The position numbers were made by a program, and so were the translations under genes. A stretch of 64,000 nucleotides of DNA from Streptomyces fuscichromogenes (GTDB lineage: Bacteria > Actinomycetota > Actinomycetes > Streptomycetales > Streptomycetaceae), in the NCBI RefSeq assembly GCF_014645815.1, contig NZ_BMML01000005.1, forward strand, positions 62,001-126,000. Direction: 5' to 3'. The notes under the pieces were generated by a model. That model worked only from the letters and a program-made list of their open reading frames with translations, was not told the origin of the DNA and did not search any database. Shown here piece by piece: positions 1 through 8,842 of this stretch (position 1 is the first letter of the stretch; each line of letters begins with the position of its first letter).

Positions 1-38
1 ACATTGCCTGGGATCTTTCGGGTTGGTTTCTACGAGGC

Positions 39-1568
39 TTACGGGCGACGGATCGCGTCGGCCGCGGCCGTGGCTGCCGGACCGGCGGCCAGCTCGGTCT
101 CCAGGAGCTGCTTGCCGAGCAGCTCGGGGTCCGGGAGCTCCATCGGGTACTCGCCGTCGAAGCAGGCCCGGCAGAGGTTCGGCTTGGCGATGGTGGTCGC
201 CTCGATCATGCCGTCGATGGAGATGTACGCCAGGGAGTCGGCGCCGAGCGAGGTGCCGATCTCCTCGATGCTCATGCCGTTGGCGATGAGCTCGGCGCGG
301 GTCGCGAAGTCGATGCCGAAGAAGCAGGGCCACTTCACGGGCGGGGAGGAGATCCGGATGTGGACCTCGGCCGCACCCGCCTCGCGCAGCATCCGCACCA
401 GGGCCCGCTGGGTGTTGCCGCGGACGATCGAGTCGTCGACGACCACCAGTCGCTTGCCCTTGATGACTTCCTTCAGCGGGTTCAGCTTCAGGCGGATGCC
501 GAGCTGCCGGATGGTCTGCGAGGGCTGGATGAAGGTCCGGCCGACGTAGGCGTTCTTGACCAGGCCGTTGCCGAAGGGGATGCCGGAGGCCTCCGCGTAG
601 CCGACGGCCGCGGGGGTGCCGGATTCCGGGGTCGCTATCACCAGGTCGGCGTCGACCGGGGCTTCCTTGGCGAGCTTGCGGCCCATCTCCACGCGGGAGA
701 GGTACACGTTCCGCCCGGCGATGTCGGTGTCGGGGCGGGCCAGGTACACGTACTCGAAGACACAGCCCTTGGGCTTCGCGTCAGCGAACCGCGAGGTGCG
801 CAGGCCGTTCTCGTCGATGGCGACGAACTCGCCCGGCTCGATCTCGCGGACGAAGCTGGCGCCGCAGATGTCGAGGGCGGCGGACTCCGAGGCGATCACC
901 CAGCCGCGCTCCAGGCGGCCCAGGACCAGCGGGCGGATGCCCTGCGGGTCGCGGGCGGCGTAGAGGGTGTGCTCGTCCATGAAGACGAGCGAGAAGGCAC
1001 CCCGGACCTTCGGCAGGACCGCGTGCGCGGCCTCCTCGATGGTCAGCGGCTTGCCGTCCGCGTCGACCTGGGCCGCGAGCAGCGCGGTGAGCAGGTCGGT
1101 GTCGTTGGTCGCGGCGACCCGGGTGGACCGGCCGCCCGGGTCCTTCGGGAGTTCGGCGACCATCTCGGCGAGCTGCGCCGTGTTGACCAGGTTGCCGTTG
1201 TGGCCGAGCGCGATCGAGCCGTGCGCGGTGGCGCGGAACGTCGGCTGGGCGTTCTCCCACACGGAGGCACCGGTGGTCGAGTAGCGGGCGTGACCGACCG
1301 CGATATGACCCTGGAGCGAACCGAGCGAGGTTTCGTCGAAGACCTGGGAGACGAGGCCCATGTCCTTGAAGACGAGGATCTGGGAGCCGTTGCTGACCGC
1401 GATTCCCGCGGATTCCTGGCCCCGATGCTGGAGGGCGTAGAGCCCGAAGTACGTGAGCTTGGCGACCTCTTCACCGGGAGCCCAGACACCGAAGACGCCG
1501 CAAGCGTCCTGGGGGCCCTTCTCACCGGGGAGCAGATCGTGATTGAGGAGACCGTCACCACGTGGCAC
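39..1568 (-). CDS. purF: Amidophosphoribosyltransferase PurF
   Basis: Catalyses the first committed step of de novo purine synthesis, making phosphoribosylamine from PRPP and glutamine. I start it at the GTG at 1568 (protein begins VPRGDG, 509 aa, the usual Streptomyces length) although the frame stays open to 1664. Cys23 in DACGVFG is the N-terminal nucleophile exposed after propeptide removal, as in the Bacillus-type enzyme. The PRPP loop VVVDDSIVRGNT lies at about residue 375. Cysteines in GCVFEY, PCFFGI and CRAC match the four [4Fe-4S] ligands of B. subtilis PurF. The gene is monocistronic at its 5' side; purM would be expected downstream, outside the window. Confidence 0.97.
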   Translation of the reverse strand: MPRGDGLLNHDLLPGEKGPQDACGVFGVWAPGEEVAKLTYFGLYALQHRGQESAGIAVSNGSQILVFKDMGLVSQVFDETSLGSLQGHIAVGHARYSTTGASVWENAQPTFRATAHGSIALGHNGNLVNTAQLAEMVAELPKDPGGRSTRVAATNDTDLLTALLAAQVDADGKPLTIEEAAHAVLPKVRGAFSLVFMDEHTLYAARDPQGIRPLVLGRLERGWVIASESAALDICGASFVREIEPGEFVAIDENGLRTSRFADAKPKGCVFEYVYLARPDTDIAGRNVYLSRVEMGRKLAKEAPVDADLVIATPESGTPAAVGYAEASGIPFGNGLVKNAYVGRTFIQPSQTIRQLGIRLKLNPLKEVIKGKRLVVVDDSIVRGNTQRALVRMLREAGAAEVHIRISSPPVKWPCFFGIDFATRAELIANGMSIEEIGTSLGADSLAYISIDGMIEATTIAKPNLCRACFDGEYPMELPDPELLGKQLLETELAAGPAATAAADAIRRP

Positions 1569-1770
1569 GGCACCGAGTGTAGGCGAGATCGACCACTGGT
1601 CCGAATTGGGGATACCCGGCCGTAATGGATCTACGACCGCGGACACCCTTGTGGCTTTCTCCATTTCCGCAGGTCAGCACGGTAAGAGGTTTCTCCAGGG
1701 AGGGCCGGTTCGGGTGGACCGGTGCCGACGCAACCCCCTCGCACCGTATCCCTGAGTGAGGTGTCGCACA

Positions 1771-2229
1771 TCATTCGGGGGGCCCGGACAGCCGGACGCG
1801 GTCGCCGCCGGCCGTGCTGAGGGTGAGCCCGCCGTCCTCGCCCGTCATGGTCAGCGGCCCGGCGGTGAGCGTGCGGGCGAGGGCGCGCTCGAAGGTCATC
1901 CGTGCGTTGTCGCAGGCCATCCGGGTGGTCCGGAGGTGGCTCAGCCGGATCTGGTCGCCGGTGATCTGCGCGGTGGCGCTGAACCGGTTGCACCCGAGGC
2001 TGCCGGCCGCCCGGCCGTCCTGAATCTTCAGGTGGGCGCGTGCCGGGGCGGGGTGGGCGGTGCCGTCGACGGTCACGCTGTCGACGGTCCAGTCGGTCCC
2101 GGTGACCGGTGGCCGAGTCCCCACGGAAGCACCTCCCTCACCGCCACAGGCCACCGCGAGCAGGACGAGCAGGGCGGCCGCCGCCGTAGTCAGGGTCATA
2201 CCGCGCATGCGCTGTTTCAACCCGTACAT
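1771..2229 (-). CDS. META-domain lipoprotein
   Basis: Predicted exported lipoprotein of 152 aa. The N-terminus has basic residues, an Ala/Leu-rich segment and a lipobox ending LLAVAC-GG, so Cys28 would be lipidated. The rest is one META/HslJ-like domain: TDWTVDSV near the start, then the typical GSLGCNRFSA motif with TRMACDNARMTFE, the two Cys probably forming a disulfide. META domains are found in heat-inducible or envelope-stress proteins; the molecular role is unknown. Met1, Met8 or Met11 could be the start. It lies 72 nt downstream of the SCP-like gene on the same strand, so co-transcription is possible. Confidence 0.8.
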   Translation of the reverse strand: MYGLKQRMRGMTLTTAAAALLVLLAVACGGEGGASVGTRPPVTGTDWTVDSVTVDGTAHPAPARAHLKIQDGRAAGSLGCNRFSATAQITGDQIRLSHLRTTRMACDNARMTFERALARTLTAGPLTMTGEDGGLTLSTAGGDRVRLSGPPE

Positions 2230-2301
2230 ACCGTTTCGACGGTGCGCACCGGTCGATCGGTTCCCTCACGGGTTTCCGGACGGGCTGTCTCGCGGGTTTC
2301 C

Positions 2302-3099
2302 TCACGCCATGACGGGCAGGTACGCCCCCAGGTCCGCCCGCTCGCCGCTCGCGCTGACCCGGGCGTCCGCCAGGGCCTCCTTCCACCCCAGCCGTCCGGT
2401 GGCCAGCCGGATCCAGGTCAGCGGGTCGGTCTCGACGACGTTCGGCGGGGTGCCCCGGGTGTGCCGGGGTCCTTCGACGCACTGCACCACGGCGTACGGC
2501 GGCACCCGCACCTCGGTGGAGCCGCCGGGCGCCTTGACGGCGAGCGCGTCGGCGAGCAGCCGGGTGCAGGCGGCCAGGGCCTGCCGGTCGTACGGCACCT
2601 CCAGTCCGGCGACGGCCGCGTTGAGGTCGTCGGTGTGGACGACCAGCTCGACGACCCGGGTGACGAGATAGTCGTCGAGGGAGAGGGCGCCGGCGCTGGT
2701 GGCGAGCAGCCGGGTGCCGGGGTGTGCGTCGAGCAGCGCGCGCAGGCCCGTGTCGGTGTCGGCGAGGTAGGCGTCGAGGTCGGGATGGTCGACGGCGAGG
2801 CGCCGGGTGAAGTCGGCGATGGCGGCGGAGTTGCCCGAGGTCCCGAACGGCCAGTCGAGCAGGACCGCGTCGGCCTTCGCGGGCTGTGGCTGGTCCAGGG
2901 CCCGGTGGACGGCGGTGAGCGCCATGCCGATGTGGGCGACGAGGTCACGTACGGTCCACCCGTCGAGCCGGGTGGGCAGCGCGAGCTGCTCGGGGGTGAG
3001 GCCCGCGACGGCCGCCCTCACGTTGTCGAACTGGGCGAGCACCGCGGCACGGGTCCTGGCCGGGTCGTACGTTCTGGGGCGCTTCTTGGCGGGAGGCAT
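2302..3099 (-). CDS. Maleylpyruvate isomerase/SCP-like family protein
   Basis: 265-aa cytoplasmic protein with an N-terminal DinB-like four-helix bundle of the mycothiol-dependent maleylpyruvate isomerase N superfamily (LPTRLDGWTVRDLVAHIGM at about 42-60, and VVELVVHTDDL carrying a second His at about 170). The C-terminal part (PYAVVQCVEGPRHTRGTPPN onward) resembles the bacterial sterol-carrier-like domain commonly attached in actinobacteria. The His residues H56 and the VHTDDL His are candidate metal ligands. Substrate unknown. It is transcribed away from the HTH/Clp-N pair, with a palindromic intergenic region between them. Confidence 0.8.
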   Translation of the reverse strand: MPPAKKRPRTYDPARTRAAVLAQFDNVRAAVAGLTPEQLALPTRLDGWTVRDLVAHIGMALTAVHRALDQPQPAKADAVLLDWPFGTSGNSAAIADFTRRLAVDHPDLDAYLADTDTGLRALLDAHPGTRLLATSAGALSLDDYLVTRVVELVVHTDDLNAAVAGLEVPYDRQALAACTRLLADALAVKAPGGSTEVRVPPYAVVQCVEGPRHTRGTPPNVVETDPLTWIRLATGRLGWKEALADARVSASGERADLGAYLPVMA

Positions 3100-3136
3100 G
3101 GCGGTGAGCGTATTCCCCCGGCCCGCCCCCGGCGGA

Positions 3137-3175
3137 CAGCCTGTCAGGCTGGGTTGACACGCCGGGGGGCGTCAA
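3137..3175. promoter_or_regulatory. Two inverted repeats between divergent genes
   Basis: The 91-bp gap between the divergent genes starting at 3099 (minus) and 3191 (plus) contains a perfect palindrome, CAGCCTG-T-CAGGCTG at 3137-3151, followed 2 bp later by an imperfect one, TTGACACGCC-gggg-GGCGTCAA at 3154-3175. There is no T-run, so operator sites are more likely than a terminator. The nearby 67-aa HTH protein is an obvious candidate ligand; this is inference. Confidence 0.5.
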
Positions 3176-3190
3176 TCCAGACTGACAGAC

Positions 3191-3394
3191 ATGGAAACGC
3201 AAGAGCTCTCGGAACGCCTCAGGTCGCACGACCCCGCGGTGGGACTGCGGGCCGTGGGTGCCCTGCACCGACTGGCCGAGCAGGTCGAGGCGGCGGCGGT
3301 CGCGCGCGCCAGGGAACAGGGCTGGTCCTGGGAGCAGATCGGGGACGCCCTCGGGGTGTCCCGGCAGTCCGTCCACGCCAAGTACGGGAAGTGA
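3191..3394 (+). CDS. Small helix-turn-helix protein
   Basis: 67-aa protein whose C-terminal half is a simple HTH: EQGWSWEQIGDALGVSRQSV, ending HAKYGK, the sort found in sigma-region-4-like or Sigma70_r4-type small regulators. The N-terminal half is an amphipathic helix (LRAVGALHRLAEQVEAAAVAR), probably for dimerisation. It starts at ATG 3191 and ends 7 nt before the Clp-N gene, so the two form an operon and probably work together. HTH plus free-standing Clp-N pairs are recurrent in Streptomyces; function not established. Confidence 0.85.
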   Translation: METQELSERLRSHDPAVGLRAVGALHRLAEQVEAAAVARAREQGWSWEQIGDALGVSRQSVHAKYGK

Positions 3395-3401
3395 GACGAC
3401 C

Positions 3402-3866
3402 ATGTTCGAGCAGTTCGCAGCAGAAGCCAGGGCGACCGTCGCATCGGCGCTCGAAGAGACCACGCTGCGCGGCGACCGCCGCATCGGCACCGAGCACCTC
3501 CTGCTGGGAGTGCTTCACGAACCCCGCGCGGTGCGGGCGCTCGGCACCGACCTGGAGACCGCCCGCGCCGCCCTCGACACCCTCGACCGCTCCGCGCTGG
3601 CCGTGGTCGGCATCGACGTGCACGGGATCGAGCGGGCACCGGTCCCCGCCTCGCGCAAGCGCACCCCCTTCACCTCCGGCGCCCGCGCCGTCCTCCCCCG
3701 CGCCCTGGCCGAGACGAGGAGGGCCGGCGGCCGGCGCATCCAACCGGAACACCTGCTGCTGGCACTCCTCGACTGCGAACGACCGGATCCCGCGGCGGAC
3801 CTCCTGACCGAACTCGGCGTCGACCGCGCAGCCGTCCGCGAGCGCATCCGGCGGACCGGCCGCTGA
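3402..3866 (+). CDS. Stand-alone Clp N-terminal domain protein
   Basis: 154-aa protein made of two Clp-N repeats and nothing else: RIGTEHLLLGVLHE at about residues 26-39 and RIQPEHLLLALLDCE at about 112-126. In ClpA/ClpC these repeats bind adaptors or substrates at the N-terminus of an AAA+ unfoldase; here there are no AAA modules and no Walker motifs, so the protein is more likely an adaptor, decoy or regulator of ClpC than a chaperone. ATG at 3402 is preceded by a GAGACGACC leader and follows the HTH gene by 7 nt. The upstream in-frame extension to 3258 overlaps the HTH gene and is not used. Confidence 0.85.
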   Translation: MFEQFAAEARATVASALEETTLRGDRRIGTEHLLLGVLHEPRAVRALGTDLETARAALDTLDRSALAVVGIDVHGIERAPVPASRKRTPFTSGARAVLPRALAETRRAGGRRIQPEHLLLALLDCERPDPAADLLTELGVDRAAVRERIRRTGR

Positions 3867-3892
3867 GACGCGGGACCCCGGGCGTCGGGCGC

Positions 3893-4340
3893 TCAGACGC
3901 CGAGAGCCCGGCGGAAGACGTCCGCATGCTCGGTGCACCAGTCGGCGAAGGTGCGCGGCTTGCGGGCGAGGAGACGTTCGACGGTGTCCGTGCGGACTCC
4001 GACGGTGTCGGGGCGCATGAGGCGGAACCCCTCGACGAGGGCCTCGGCGAGGGCGGGCGGCGCCCCGCCGGGGAAGCGGAACCGTACCGCCTCGGCGGGG
4101 GTGGCCACCGCGCGGACCTCGATGGCACGCCCGATCACCTCGGCGAGGACGCGGACCTGCTCGGCGACGGTGAACGTCTCGGCGCCGGTGAGGGCGTACT
4201 CCTGGCCCTGGTGGCCGTCCCCGGTCAGGGCCAGGGCGGCCACCGCGGCGATGTCCGCGGGGTCGACCGGCGCGTAGCGGCCCGGTCCGGCGGGGTCGAG
4301 GACGTAGCCGGCCTCGCGGAGGGTGGGCAGCACCGCCTGC
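3893..4340 (-). pseudogene. NmrA-like NAD(P)-binding protein, C-terminal remnant
   Basis: Reads as the C-terminal ~145 residues of an NmrA/YtfG-type SDR: YAPVDPADIAAVAALALTG, then QEYALTGAETFTVAEQVRVL, the block that follows the Rossmann fold in this family. The family's N-terminal GATG nucleotide-binding motif and first ~120 residues are missing; upstream of about 4340 the frame continues only as Arg/Gly-rich sequence that does not resemble the family. I infer a 5' deletion, with the break next to the overlapped trio on the other strand. Confidence 0.65.
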
Positions 4341-4361
4341 GCCCTCGTCAAGCTCCGCCCT

Positions 4362-4589
4362 GTGCCGTCGTCCAACTGTGTCTTCTCGCGCAGCCGCCTC
4401 AGCGACGCGGGACCACCTACGTGCCGCCCGACCCCCACCGCCGCCCACCCCGAACCCTTCGAAGGCGTCGTCGTCCAGGTCGGCTCCGGGTACGCCGGCA
4501 TCGACGCCGGAACCGCGTTCCTCCGGGTCCGGCTCGCCGACCACACCGAGCGCCAAGCCCTGCTCACGGACACCGAGTTGATGCCGTGA
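4362..4589 (+). CDS. Small protein of unknown function, start uncertain
   Basis: Not recognised. The convincing part is the C-terminal ~45 residues (EPFEGVVVQVGSGYAGID, then AFLRVRLADHTERQALLTD), which look like a small beta-rich domain with good codon bias. The N-terminal part up to about 4430 may be junk from the junction with the NmrA remnant; candidate starts are GTG 4362 or an alternative at 4323. Its TGA overlaps the GTG of the next gene by 4 nt (GTGA at 4586), which supports real translation of the C-terminal part. It may itself be a truncated gene. Confidence 0.4.
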   Translation: MPSSNCVFSRSRLSDAGPPTCRPTPTAAHPEPFEGVVVQVGSGYAGIDAGTAFLRVRLADHTERQALLTDTELMP

Positions 4590-4684
4590 ACCTGGTCCTC
4601 AGCTGCCTCGCCGGTCTGCTCGCCCTGCGCGCGCTCTACCTGGCAGCACTGGCCTTCACCTGGAAGAGGGGGCGCAACGCATGA
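4586..4684 (+). CDS. 32-aa single-span membrane protein
   Basis: Tiny ORF starting GTG (4586), sequence VNLVLSCLAGLLALRALYLA followed by ALAFTWKRGRNA: one hydrophobic helix of about 22 residues and a positively charged tail, so an N-out/C-in single-span protein is expected. It overlaps the upstream stop by 4 nt and its own TGA overlaps the ATG of the Uma2 gene (ATGA at 4681), so translation of the three genes is probably coupled. Function unknown. Confidence 0.5.
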   Translation: MNLVLSCLAGLLALRALYLAALAFTWKRGRNA

Positions 4685-5268
4685 CGGCCATGGCCGAGCG
4701 ACACACACCTCAGATGTCGGCAATGGAGTTCGAAACGATCGCCGCCGGCGCTCCCGAGACCGTGACGTTGGAGTTCGTCAACGGACGGATCGGAGTCAAG
4801 AAGGCGCCGGACGGGGACCACAGCACCATCGTGTCCTGGCTGGCCCGGCGCTGTATGCAGACCAGGCCCGACCTGGACCTGTACCAGGGCCGAGGGCTCC
4901 GGGTGGAGGCTTACCGAGAGGGACGGGTGAAACCGGACGCGGTGCTCGCACCCGAGGCGCACTTCGCGGGACAGGGTGAATGGGCCGACCCGGACGGGGC
5001 GCTCATGGTCGTCGAGATCACCTCGTACGACTCGGACACCGACCGGCGGGACCGGCACGAGAAGCCGACCGCGTACGGCCAGGCCGGGATCCCCCTGTAC
5101 CTCCTGATCGACCGGGACTCCTGCACGGTCACGGTGCACAGCGGCCCGGACCGGAGGATCGGTGGCTATCGCGCCGTCCACACCGCGAAGTTCGGCGAGA
5201 CGGTTGTCCTCCCCGAGCCGATGGGCATCGAACTCGACACGGAGATCCTCAAGAACTACGTGCGATGA
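4681..5268 (+). CDS. Uma2 family endonuclease-like protein
   Basis: 195-aa protein of the Uma2/DUF820 family, which has a PD-(D/E)XK nuclease fold and is expanded in actinobacteria and cyanobacteria without a settled role. Visible family features: FVNGRIGVKKAPDGDHSTI (about 34-52), the RVKPDAVL strand with the catalytic Asp (about 82-89), ALMVVEITSYDSD with the Glu, and the motif DRHEKPTAYGQAGIPLYLLID with the Lys helix. All the expected catalytic positions are present. It is the last gene of a 4-nt-overlapped trio and faces purL convergently. Confidence 0.85.
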   Translation: MTAMAERHTPQMSAMEFETIAAGAPETVTLEFVNGRIGVKKAPDGDHSTIVSWLARRCMQTRPDLDLYQGRGLRVEAYREGRVKPDAVLAPEAHFAGQGEWADPDGALMVVEITSYDSDTDRRDRHEKPTAYGQAGIPLYLLIDRDSCTVTVHSGPDRRIGGYRAVHTAKFGETVVLPEPMGIELDTEILKNYVR

Positions 5269-5273
5269 GCCGG

Positions 5274-5313
5274 GAACGCCCCGCCCGGAGACATCGACCC
5301 GGGCGGGGCGTTC
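5274..5313. terminator. Bidirectional hairpin between Uma2 gene and purL
   Basis: Perfect 15-bp arms, GAACGCCCCGCCCGG and its complement CCGGGCGGGGCGTTC, around a 9-nt loop, placed between two convergent stop codons (5268 and 5330). No long T-run, as is usual in Streptomyces. Confidence 0.75.
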
Positions 5314-5329
5314 GTCGTCGTACGGCCGG

Positions 5330-7588
5330 TCAGGCCAGCAGCGCCTCGATCGTCCCCTCGTGCGCGTCGCGCAGTTCGGTCAGGGAGAGTTCGAACTCGC
5401 CCTGGATCTCCACCGACGCGCCGTCCACGACACCGATGCGGGTCACTGGCAGGCCCCGCGCACCGCACATGTCGTTGAAGCGGACCTCCTCCGAGCGCGG
5501 CACCGCGACGATCGCGCGCCCGGCCGACTCGGAGAGGAGGAAGGTGAAGGCGTCCAGGCCGTCGGGCACGACGAGACGCGCGCCCCTGCCGCCGAGCAGC
5601 GCGGACTCCACCACGGCCTGGATCAGACCGCCGTCGGACAGGTCGTGCGCCGAGTCGATCATGCCGTCGCGGGAGGCGGAGATCAGGATCTCGGCGAGCA
5701 GCCGCTCCCGCTCCAGGTCCACCTTCGGCGGCAGGCCGCCCAGGTGGTCGTGGACGACCTGCGACCAGGCCGAGCCGCCGAACTCCTCGCGGGTGTCGCC
5801 GAGGAGGTAGAGCAGCTGCCCCTCCTCCTGGAAGGCGACCGGCGTGCGGCGGGCCACGTCGTCGATCACGCCGAGGACGGCGACCACCGGGGTCGGGTGG
5901 ATGGCCGCCTCGCCGGTCTGGTTGTAGAGCGAGACGTTGCCGCCGGTCACCGGGGTGCCCAGCTGGAGGCAGCCGTCGGCGAGACCGCGCACGGCCTCCG
6001 CGAACTGCCACATGACCGCCGGGTCCTCGGGGGAGCCGAAGTTCAGGCAGTCGGAGACGGCGAGCGGCTTGGCACCGGTGGTCGCCACGTTGCGGTAGGC
6101 CTCGGCCAGGGCCAGCTGGGCACCCGTGTAGGGGTCGAGCTTGGCGTAGCGGCCGTTGCCGTCCGTGGCGATGGCGACACCGAGGCCGGTGGCCTCGTCG
6201 ACGCGGATCATGCCGGAGTCCTCGGGCTGGGCGAGGACCGTGTTGCCCTGCACGAAGTGGTCGTACTGGGAGGTGATCCACTTCTTGGAGGCCTGGTTCG
6301 GGGACCCCACCAGCTTCAGGACCTGGTCCTTCAGCTCCGCGGCGGTCGCCGGCCGGGGCAGCTTGTTCGCGTCGTCCGCCTGGAGCTCGTCCTGCCAGGA
6401 CGGGCGGGCGTACGGGCGCTCGTAGACCGGGCCGTCGTGCGCGACCGTGCGCGGGTCGACGTCCACGATCTTCTCGCCGTGCCAGAAGATCTCCAGGCGG
6501 TCGCCGTCGGTCACCTCACCGATGACGGTGGCGATGACGTCCCACTTCTCGCAGATCTCCAGGAAGCGGTCGACCTTGGCCGGCTCGACCACCGCGCACA
6601 TGCGTTCCTGCGACTCGCTCATGAGGATTTCCTCGGGCGAGAGGGTCGAGTCACGGAGCGGGACGTCGTCCAGGGTGACGGTCATGCCGCCGGAGCCGTT
6701 GGAGGCGAGCTCGGAGGTGGCGCAGGACAGGCCGGCCGCGCCGAGGTCCTGGATGCCGACGACGAGCTTCTCGCGGAACGCCTCCAGGGTGCACTCGATG
6801 AGCAGCTTCTCCTGGAAGGGGTCGCCGACCTGGACCGCGGGACGCTTGGACGGCTTGGCGTCGTCGAAGGTCTCGCTCGCCAGGATCGACGCGCCGCCGA
6901 TGCCGTCGCCGCCGGTCCGGGCGCCGTACAGGATGACCTGGTTGCCCGCGCCGGAGGCCTTGGCGAGGTGGATGTCCTCGTGCCGCATCACGCCGATGGC
7001 ACCGGCGTTGACCAGCGGGTTGCCCTGGTAGCAGGCGTCGAAGACGACCTCGCCGCCGATGTTGGGCAGGCCCAGGCAGTTGCCGTAGCCGCCGATGCCG
7101 GCGACGACACCCGGCAGGACGCGCTTGGTGTCGGGGTGGTCGGCGGCACCGAAGCGCAGCGGGTCGACCACGGCCACCGGCCGGGCGCCCATCGCGATGA
7201 TGTCGCGGACGATGCCGCCGACACCGGTCGCCGCGCCCTGGTACGGCTCGACGTACGACGGGTGGTTGTGCGACTCGACCTTGAAGGTGACCGCGTAGCC
7301 CTGGCCGACGTCGACCACACCCGCGTTCTCGCCGATGCCGACGAGCAGGGCGTCCGACCGGGGCGCCTTCTCGCCGAACTGGCGGAGGTGGACCTTGGAG
7401 GACTTGTACGAGCAGTGCTCGGACCACATGACCGAGTACATGGCGAGCTCGGCACCGGTCGGGCGGCGGCCGAGGATCTCCACCACCCGCTCGTACTCGT
7501 CCTTCTTCAGACCGAGTTCGGCCCAGGGCAGCTCGACGTCGGGGGTCGCGGCCGCGTGCTCGACCGTGTCCAGAGGCGTCCGGCTCAT
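5330..7588 (-). CDS. purL: Phosphoribosylformylglycinamidine synthase, large subunit PurL
   Basis: Synthetase subunit of the three-protein PurL-PurQ-PurS complex that converts FGAR, glutamine and ATP to FGAM. At 752 aa it is the short PurL without a fused glutaminase. The N-terminus has the family block [20 protein letters not shown] (about 39-58) with the catalytic His, followed by SYKSSK. Two AIRS-like halves are visible ([35 protein letters not shown]). Start ATG 7588 overlaps the purQ stop by 4 nt, so purS, purQ and purL form one translationally coupled operon reading from 8525 downwards. Confidence 0.97.
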   Translation of the reverse strand: MSRTPLDTVEHAAATPDVELPWAELGLKKDEYERVVEILGRRPTGAELAMYSVMWSEHCSYKSSKVHLRQFGEKAPRSDALLVGIGENAGVVDVGQGYAVTFKVESHNHPSYVEPYQGAATGVGGIVRDIIAMGARPVAVVDPLRFGAADHPDTKRVLPGVVAGIGGYGNCLGLPNIGGEVVFDACYQGNPLVNAGAIGVMRHEDIHLAKASGAGNQVILYGARTGGDGIGGASILASETFDDAKPSKRPAVQVGDPFQEKLLIECTLEAFREKLVVGIQDLGAAGLSCATSELASNGSGGMTVTLDDVPLRDSTLSPEEILMSESQERMCAVVEPAKVDRFLEICEKWDVIATVIGEVTDGDRLEIFWHGEKIVDVDPRTVAHDGPVYERPYARPSWQDELQADDANKLPRPATAAELKDQVLKLVGSPNQASKKWITSQYDHFVQGNTVLAQPEDSGMIRVDEATGLGVAIATDGNGRYAKLDPYTGAQLALAEAYRNVATTGAKPLAVSDCLNFGSPEDPAVMWQFAEAVRGLADGCLQLGTPVTGGNVSLYNQTGEAAIHPTPVVAVLGVIDDVARRTPVAFQEEGQLLYLLGDTREEFGGSAWSQVVHDHLGGLPPKVDLERERLLAEILISASRDGMIDSAHDLSDGGLIQAVVESALLGGRGARLVVPDGLDAFTFLLSESAGRAIVAVPRSEEVRFNDMCGARGLPVTRIGVVDGASVEIQGEFELSLTELRDAHEGTIEALLA

Positions 7589-8265
7589 GCGCCCACCAGC
7601 TTCTTGAGGATCGAGGTGAAGAAGGGGAGGCCGTCGGTACGGCCCGTGCCGATCAGCGGCTCGACGGCGTGCTCGGGGTGCGGCATGAGGCCGACGACGT
7701 TCCCGGCCTCGTTGGTGATGCCGGCGATGTCCCGCTGCGAGCCGTTGGGGTTGAAGTCCACGTACCGGAAGGCGACGCGGCCCTCGGCCTCCAGCTGGTC
7801 GAGCGTGTACTCGTCGGCGACGTACCGGCCGTCCATGTTCTTCAGCGGGATGTGGATCTCCTGGCCCGCGCGGTAGTCGGCCGTCCAGGCGGTGTCCGCG
7901 TTCTCCACCCGCAGTTTCTGGTCGCGGCAGATGAAGTGGAGGTGGTCGTTGCCGAGCATCGCGCCGGGAAGCAGGTGCGCCTCGGTGAGGACCTGGAAGC
8001 CGTTGCAGATACCGAGGACCGGAAGGCCGGCCTTCGCCTGCTCGATGACGGTCCCCATCACCGGCGAGAAGCGGGAGATCGCACCGGCCCGCAGATAGTC
8101 GCCGTAGGAGAAACCACCGGGAAGGACCACCGCGTCGACCTGGTGGAGGTCCTTGTCCTTGTGCCAGAGGGCGACCGGTTCCGCACCCGCGAGCCGGATC
8201 GCGCGCTGGGTGTCACGGTCGTCGAGGCTTCCCGGGAAAGTGACGACGCCAATACGAGCGGTCAC
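7585..8265 (-). CDS. purQ: Phosphoribosylformylglycinamidine synthase, glutaminase subunit PurQ
   Basis: 226-aa class-I glutamine amidotransferase that delivers ammonia to PurL. The oxyanion strand [13 protein letters not shown] is at about 49-61, the nucleophile Cys87 lies in [10 protein letters not shown], and the His-Glu of the triad is in [11 protein letters not shown] near the C-terminus. Start ATG overlaps the purS stop by 4 nt and its stop overlaps the purL start by 4 nt. Confidence 0.97.
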   Translation of the reverse strand: MTARIGVVTFPGSLDDRDTQRAIRLAGAEPVALWHKDKDLHQVDAVVLPGGFSYGDYLRAGAISRFSPVMGTVIEQAKAGLPVLGICNGFQVLTEAHLLPGAMLGNDHLHFICRDQKLRVENADTAWTADYRAGQEIHIPLKNMDGRYVADEYTLDQLEAEGRVAFRYVDFNPNGSQRDIAGITNEAGNVVGLMPHPEHAVEPLIGTGRTDGLPFFTSILKKLVGA

Positions 8266-8525
8266 TTCGCCGCCTCCGCGACTTCCTCCACCTTGACGGT
8301 GAAGTCCTCGATCACGGTGTTGGCGAGGAAGGATTCCGCAAGATCGTGGATGCGGGCGAGCGCGGCCTCGTCGACCGGCCCGTCAACTTCCAGTTCGAAT
8401 CGCTTTCCCTGACGTACATCGGAGATGCCTTCGAAACCCAGGCGCGGCAGCGCACGCTGGACCGCCTGGCCCTGGGGGTCGAGGATCTCCGGCTTGAGCA
8501 TGACGTCGACTACGACGCGTGCCAC
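8262..8525 (-). CDS. purS: Phosphoribosylformylglycinamidine synthase subunit PurS
   Basis: 87-aa small subunit that bridges PurL and PurQ and stabilises the complex. The sequence [18 protein letters not shown], followed by [13 protein letters not shown], and [11 protein letters not shown] is typical. Two in-frame GTG codons compete: 8531 and 8525. The only Shine-Dalgarno-like run, GGGAG, abuts the first (no spacing) but sits 5 nt before the second, so I choose 8525. It is the first gene of purSQL and is divergent from lsrL across a 344-bp region. Confidence 0.95.
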   Translation of the reverse strand: MARVVVDVMLKPEILDPQGQAVQRALPRLGFEGISDVRQGKRFELEVDGPVDEAALARIHDLAESFLANTVIEDFTVKVEEVAEAAK

Positions 8526-8566
8526 TGGCACTCCCGGTGTTGTGGTGCTGAGCTGGTGCCTTCAGA

Positions 8567-8595
8567 CTACCCGCACAAAATTTCTACGCGGGTAG
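8567..8595 (-). promoter_or_regulatory. Inverted repeat in the purS leader
   Basis: CTACCCGC (8567-8574) and GCGGGTAG (8588-8595) form a perfect 8-bp inverted repeat 42-70 nt upstream of the purS start, followed further upstream by a second small one, GTAG-gaaa-CTAC at 8600-8611. It could be an operator or a leader hairpin controlling purSQL. No purine-repressor consensus is claimed. Confidence 0.4.
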
Positions 8596-8739
8596 AGTTG
8601 TAGGAAACTACGTGAGCCGCATCACGATCGGGTGACAGCCGGGGATCCACACGAAAAGTTCTGGGAAAGTTCCCCGGGTTCGCCCGCGACATCTATTGCG
8701 CTGGAGACACGCGGACGGATTTAGTCGGGCTTCACTTTG

Positions 8740-8842
8740 TATTGCCAGGCACTGTACAAATGAATTGGCAATAGCCGATACTCGGCACGTCATCTCGCGC
8801 CATCGCGGTCATCACCGATGAGCTGACGATGAGCTGTATAGA
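8740..8842 (+). promoter_or_regulatory. lsrL promoter region with inverted repeat
   Basis: Relatively A+T-rich stretch in the 344-bp purS-lsrL gap. TATTGCCA (8740-8747) and TGGCAATA (8766-8773) form a perfect 8-bp inverted repeat. TATAGA at 8837-8842 is a plausible -10 element about 28 nt before the GTG start of lsrL. The rest of 8596-8869 holds no ORF I can support. Confidence 0.4.

Noticed and set aside
39..1664. Longer purF start at 1664
   Set aside because: The first 32 codons lack homology to PurF and would put the catalytic Cys at residue 55; GTG 1568 gives the standard length.
1756..3807. 683-aa plus-strand ORF
   Set aside because: Spans the META and SCP-like genes antisense and then the wrong frame of the Clp-N gene; no homology-like motif.
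5162..7876. 904-aa plus-strand ORF
   Set aside because: Antisense to purL; Arg/Gly/Val/Asp-rich translation without a recognisable domain, the usual high-GC mirror frame of a real gene.
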